The notes beneath the pieces are model-generated. The model searched no databases. It saw only the letters and a list, made by a program, of their open reading frames with translations, and had not been told where the DNA came from. Below, piece after piece: positions 22,710 to 24,873 of a stretch of 24,873 nucleotides of DNA (within the stretch, counting starts at the first letter, position 1; every line of letters begins with the position of its first letter). The stretch spans positions 1-24,873 of the IMG/VR virus record IMGVR_UViG_3300009506_000178. The stretch is one strand, 5' to 3'. The DNA comes from a virus. Both the position numbers and the translations under genes were made by a program.

Positions 22710-24873
22710 TCAAGCCTGCGCCATTCTTTGTACTTTACAAGTGCAATTTGGGTGAAAAGGTGGCAGATTTGCCATAGCCTCTGGGTGATTCAAATCTATG
22801 GAAACCTCCTCAGCCTTGCAACCGTCATTTGTCCTAGACCCACGTATCACCTGTATCTTATAGTCTCTAAACGACATAGAGGCCTTGGCTACTCCCTGGT
22901 TGTAAGCATTCATCAACTGTGCTCTGGCTATGAACTCAGTTCTGAAGGCCAGTGCTTCCATTCTGCTGATGAACTTCAACGATCCACCTTCTTCTCCGTA
23001 GTACCTCTTAACTTCTACTTCAACATCTTTTATGAGCCTTGAGATGTCCTTAACTGCAGAATCCATGAGCATATGCATGCCCAACTGCGAACTGTCACCG
23101 ACATATCCAGCACTTAGGGCTCCTGTATGGAAAGCAGCTCTGACATAAGTATTCAGAGCATCATTCATGGCTGTTCTGGCCGTAGCTAGAGTTCCTTCCA
23201 GCATCTTCTCGTCTTTACCTTCCATTCTATCAACAAGATCTCTCTTCATGTCATTGTAAATGCCGAAGAGTGTACCGTGATATGTGGGAAAGGCCAATTG
23301 TTCAAGAAGAGAGATGTGCTCCTCAGATACAGACTTACCAACCTTGTCTTCTTGTTCTACGTCCTCTACGTCCTCCATATCAAATCGATCTCTCAGTAAT
23401 TCTATTACAAAGTCTCTATTGAGTTTAGGAGAACTACGCTTGCCACTCTGATTTGCTGGCTTGCTTCTGTTAGCAGATGTCTTCTTTGTCTTGGCTGATG
23501 CTGTACTTGTAGCTGAGCCCTTATTAGCACCTTGCTTGACATACTGCTCGTCCAACGATTGGATAAGGGCCTTGGGCATTCCTATCAGCTCCCAGAAGGT
23601 ATCCTTCCATTCCTCATCGCTGAATGGATCCTTACCAATGGCTCTTCTGAGCTCTGCTGAGGTGATGGCATTCTGCTCCCAAAGCTGAGTGTAATGATTC
23701 TCCATCGCCAGCTTCTTATCAATGTCAATCTCTGGAATGAACAGCTCAACTAGGCGGTCATACTGCCCACTGTCCCACTCAAAGCCACCCTCAGCCAGGA
23801 GCTCAGCTATTAGTAGATCAATGAAGATCTTAATACGCTTCTGGAATGCTTGAGCCACATCCTGAACAATGGCGTTAATAGTAGAAGCGGTAGATCTGTT
23901 GGCTGTGCCTCCTTCACCAACGACAACCGCTCCTAGCCTCAGTCCAGAGAGAACTCTGTTCTTGAAGTATTCCAGGTAGGGACCAGCATTGATCGCCTCT
24001 CCCTGAGCTCCTATGGCCTCCACAGAGTGCCTCTCGGAGACTATAAGGACTCCGTGCTTAGGCATCTCCTGTAGCTCACCCTTGAGATACTCAATCTCCC
24101 CCTCCTGAACAGGATTCTCAGGAGTCCCAACTTTGTACAAATAGAGAGGAACTGCGTGTTGGAATACAAGTATCTCTATGTTCTGCTCCATGCTTCGTAG
24201 AGCCCTAATATCGTCAAGAGTCGGTATTACGAACGGTGTTCCGAATGCCAGGCCTCTCTGTCTGGCATAGTGCATATGCAGCATATCTGCGGCTGGCCAC
24301 TCTGGATACTGTCTATTTGGATTGGGAATCACTTGACGATATCTCAGTGGCTTTCCATTGTCTGCTCTGGCTATCTCCATAGAGGTAGCATCTAGAGCAA
24401 ACAAACCAGCTATTGGTATGAACTCCACTCCATCGAACCTAGTCCACCGTCTTCCACCAGAAGCATTGTCAGATCTTCTCTTCTCAACAAAGGCATTGCC
24501 ATAAGTAACTATCTGTCTGGCAATATCTTCGAAGAGATCATCCGTTGGTTGATCTGCTACCATGGAGATCTGATGGAATCTGCGCTTAACATAAGCTACA
24601 GCATCATTATCCTTTCCTACAAAGGACCACCCGTTCTTCCAAATCTCATTAACGAACTTGTCTACGGCTATCCTGAAATAAGTCTCTGTATCAATTGCAG
24701 CAGCCACGTCTGTTAGATTGTAGTCTGGCTCCTGGAAGTCAGTACTTCTTCCACTGGTGTTGTACACCAACTGCTTGCTTCTGATGGTAGAGACTATCTC
24801 AGTTGGAGTTGCTTTTGCATCAGTAGGCTCGTTGATCTCTTCATCAGGCACCTCGACAGGTCTACCTATGTTG
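22710..24873 (-). CDS. Portal protein with C-terminal MuF-like domain, partial at 5' end
   Basis: The first 430 or so residues match a portal: an opening helix region with DTETYFRIAVDKFVNEIWKNGWSF, then a segment with TYGNAFVEKRR, PNRQYPEWPAADMLHMHYARQ and SMEQNIEILVFQHAVPLYLYK. A Ser/Lys/Thr-rich linker spans about 435-477. The rest, to residue 713, ends in a MuF-like head morphogenesis domain with R-x-EFIARAQLMNAYNQG, an RTNDGCK motif and the diagnostic PPFHPNCTCKV near the C-terminus. Numbering is from a GTG at 24851, but the frame stays open upstream to the window edge and that GTG has no clear binding site, so the true start is probably outside. The portal forms the DNA entry ring; MuF domains act in head assembly, sometimes as ejected proteins. 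Confidence 0.85.
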   Translation of the reverse strand, partial: NIGRPVEVPDEEINEPTDAKATPTEIVSTIRSKQLVYNTSGRSTDFQEPDYNLTDVAAAIDTETYFRIAVDKFVNEIWKNGWSFVGKDNDAVAYVKRRFHQISMVADQPTDDLFEDIARQIVTYGNAFVEKRRSDNASGGRRWTRFDGVEFIPIAGLFALDATSMEIARADNGKPLRYRQVIPNPNRQYPEWPAADMLHMHYARQRGLAFGTPFVIPTLDDIRALRSMEQNIEILVFQHAVPLYLYKVGTPENPVQEGEIEYLKGELQEMPKHGVLIVSERHSVEAIGAQGEAINAGPYLEYFKNRVLSGLRLGAVVVGEGGTANRSTASTINAIVQDVAQAFQKRIKIFIDLLIAELLAEGGFEWDSGQYDRLVELFIPEIDIDKKLAMENHYTQLWEQNAITSAELRRAIGKDPFSDEEWKDTFWELIGMPKALIQSLDEQYVKQGANKGSATSTASAKTKKTSANRSKPANQSGKRSSPKLNRDFVIELLRDRFDMEDVEDVEQEDKVGKSVSEEHISLLEQLAFPTYHGTLFGIYNDMKRDLVDRMEGKDEKMLEGTLATARTAMNDALNTYVRAAFHTGALSAGYVGDSSQLGMHMLMDSAVKDISRLIKDVEVEVKRYYGEEGGSLKFISRMEALAFRTEFIARAQLMNAYNQGVAKASMSFRDYKIQVIRGSRTNDGCKAEEVSIDLNHPEAMANLPPFHPNCTCKVQRMAQA

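Noticed and set aside
1-24873. tRNA genes, CRISPR arrays, insertion sequences or attachment sites
   Set aside because: Coding sequence fills nearly the whole window, no gap exceeds about 85 bases, and no repeat arrays, terminal inverted repeats or tRNA-like folds were seen.

Overview
This window is a piece of a tailed double-stranded DNA phage (or prophage) with a contractile, myovirus-type tail. Every supportable gene is on the minus strand, so transcription runs from the right end of the window to the left. Genes are packed with short gaps or one- to four-base overlaps, and most starts have a strong AGGAGG-like ribosome binding site. The host cannot be named from the sequence. The order is the classic late order: portal, protease/scaffold, major capsid, neck genes, sheath, tube, tail chaperones, tape measure.

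Head region (24873 to 18393). A portal protein with a MuF-like C-terminal domain is open to the right edge. It is followed by a fused prohead protease and scaffold, a 420-residue protein of unknown role (possibly decoration), and an HK97-fold major capsid protein. A strong hairpin follows the capsid gene.

Neck region (18308 to 14877). Four genes: a small acidic/basic protein, a protein with two SbsA-type Ig-like domains fused to a likely connector domain, and two small proteins in the positions of stopper and tail terminator.

Tail region (14855 to 1). A sheath, then three consecutive genes that share a tube-type core (206, 308 and 419 residues), then two related small proteins in the tail assembly chaperone position, then a giant gene (2495 codons from its preferred start) in the tape measure position. 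Hairpins follow the sheath and first tube genes. A further gene begins by overlapping the giant gene and runs off the left edge.

The most unusual part is the giant gene. It has hydrophobic and glycine-rich segments, an apparently intact RecB/Cas4-like PD-(D/E)XK nuclease domain, and a 353-residue intein. The intein keeps its splicing residues, but both LAGLIDADG catalytic acids are replaced by basic residues. A nuclease in a protein expected to sit in the tail lumen suggests an enzyme delivered with the genome; this is inference. A second point of interest is the gap between the first two tube genes, where one RNA arm can pair either with a terminator-like partner or with the next gene's ribosome binding site.
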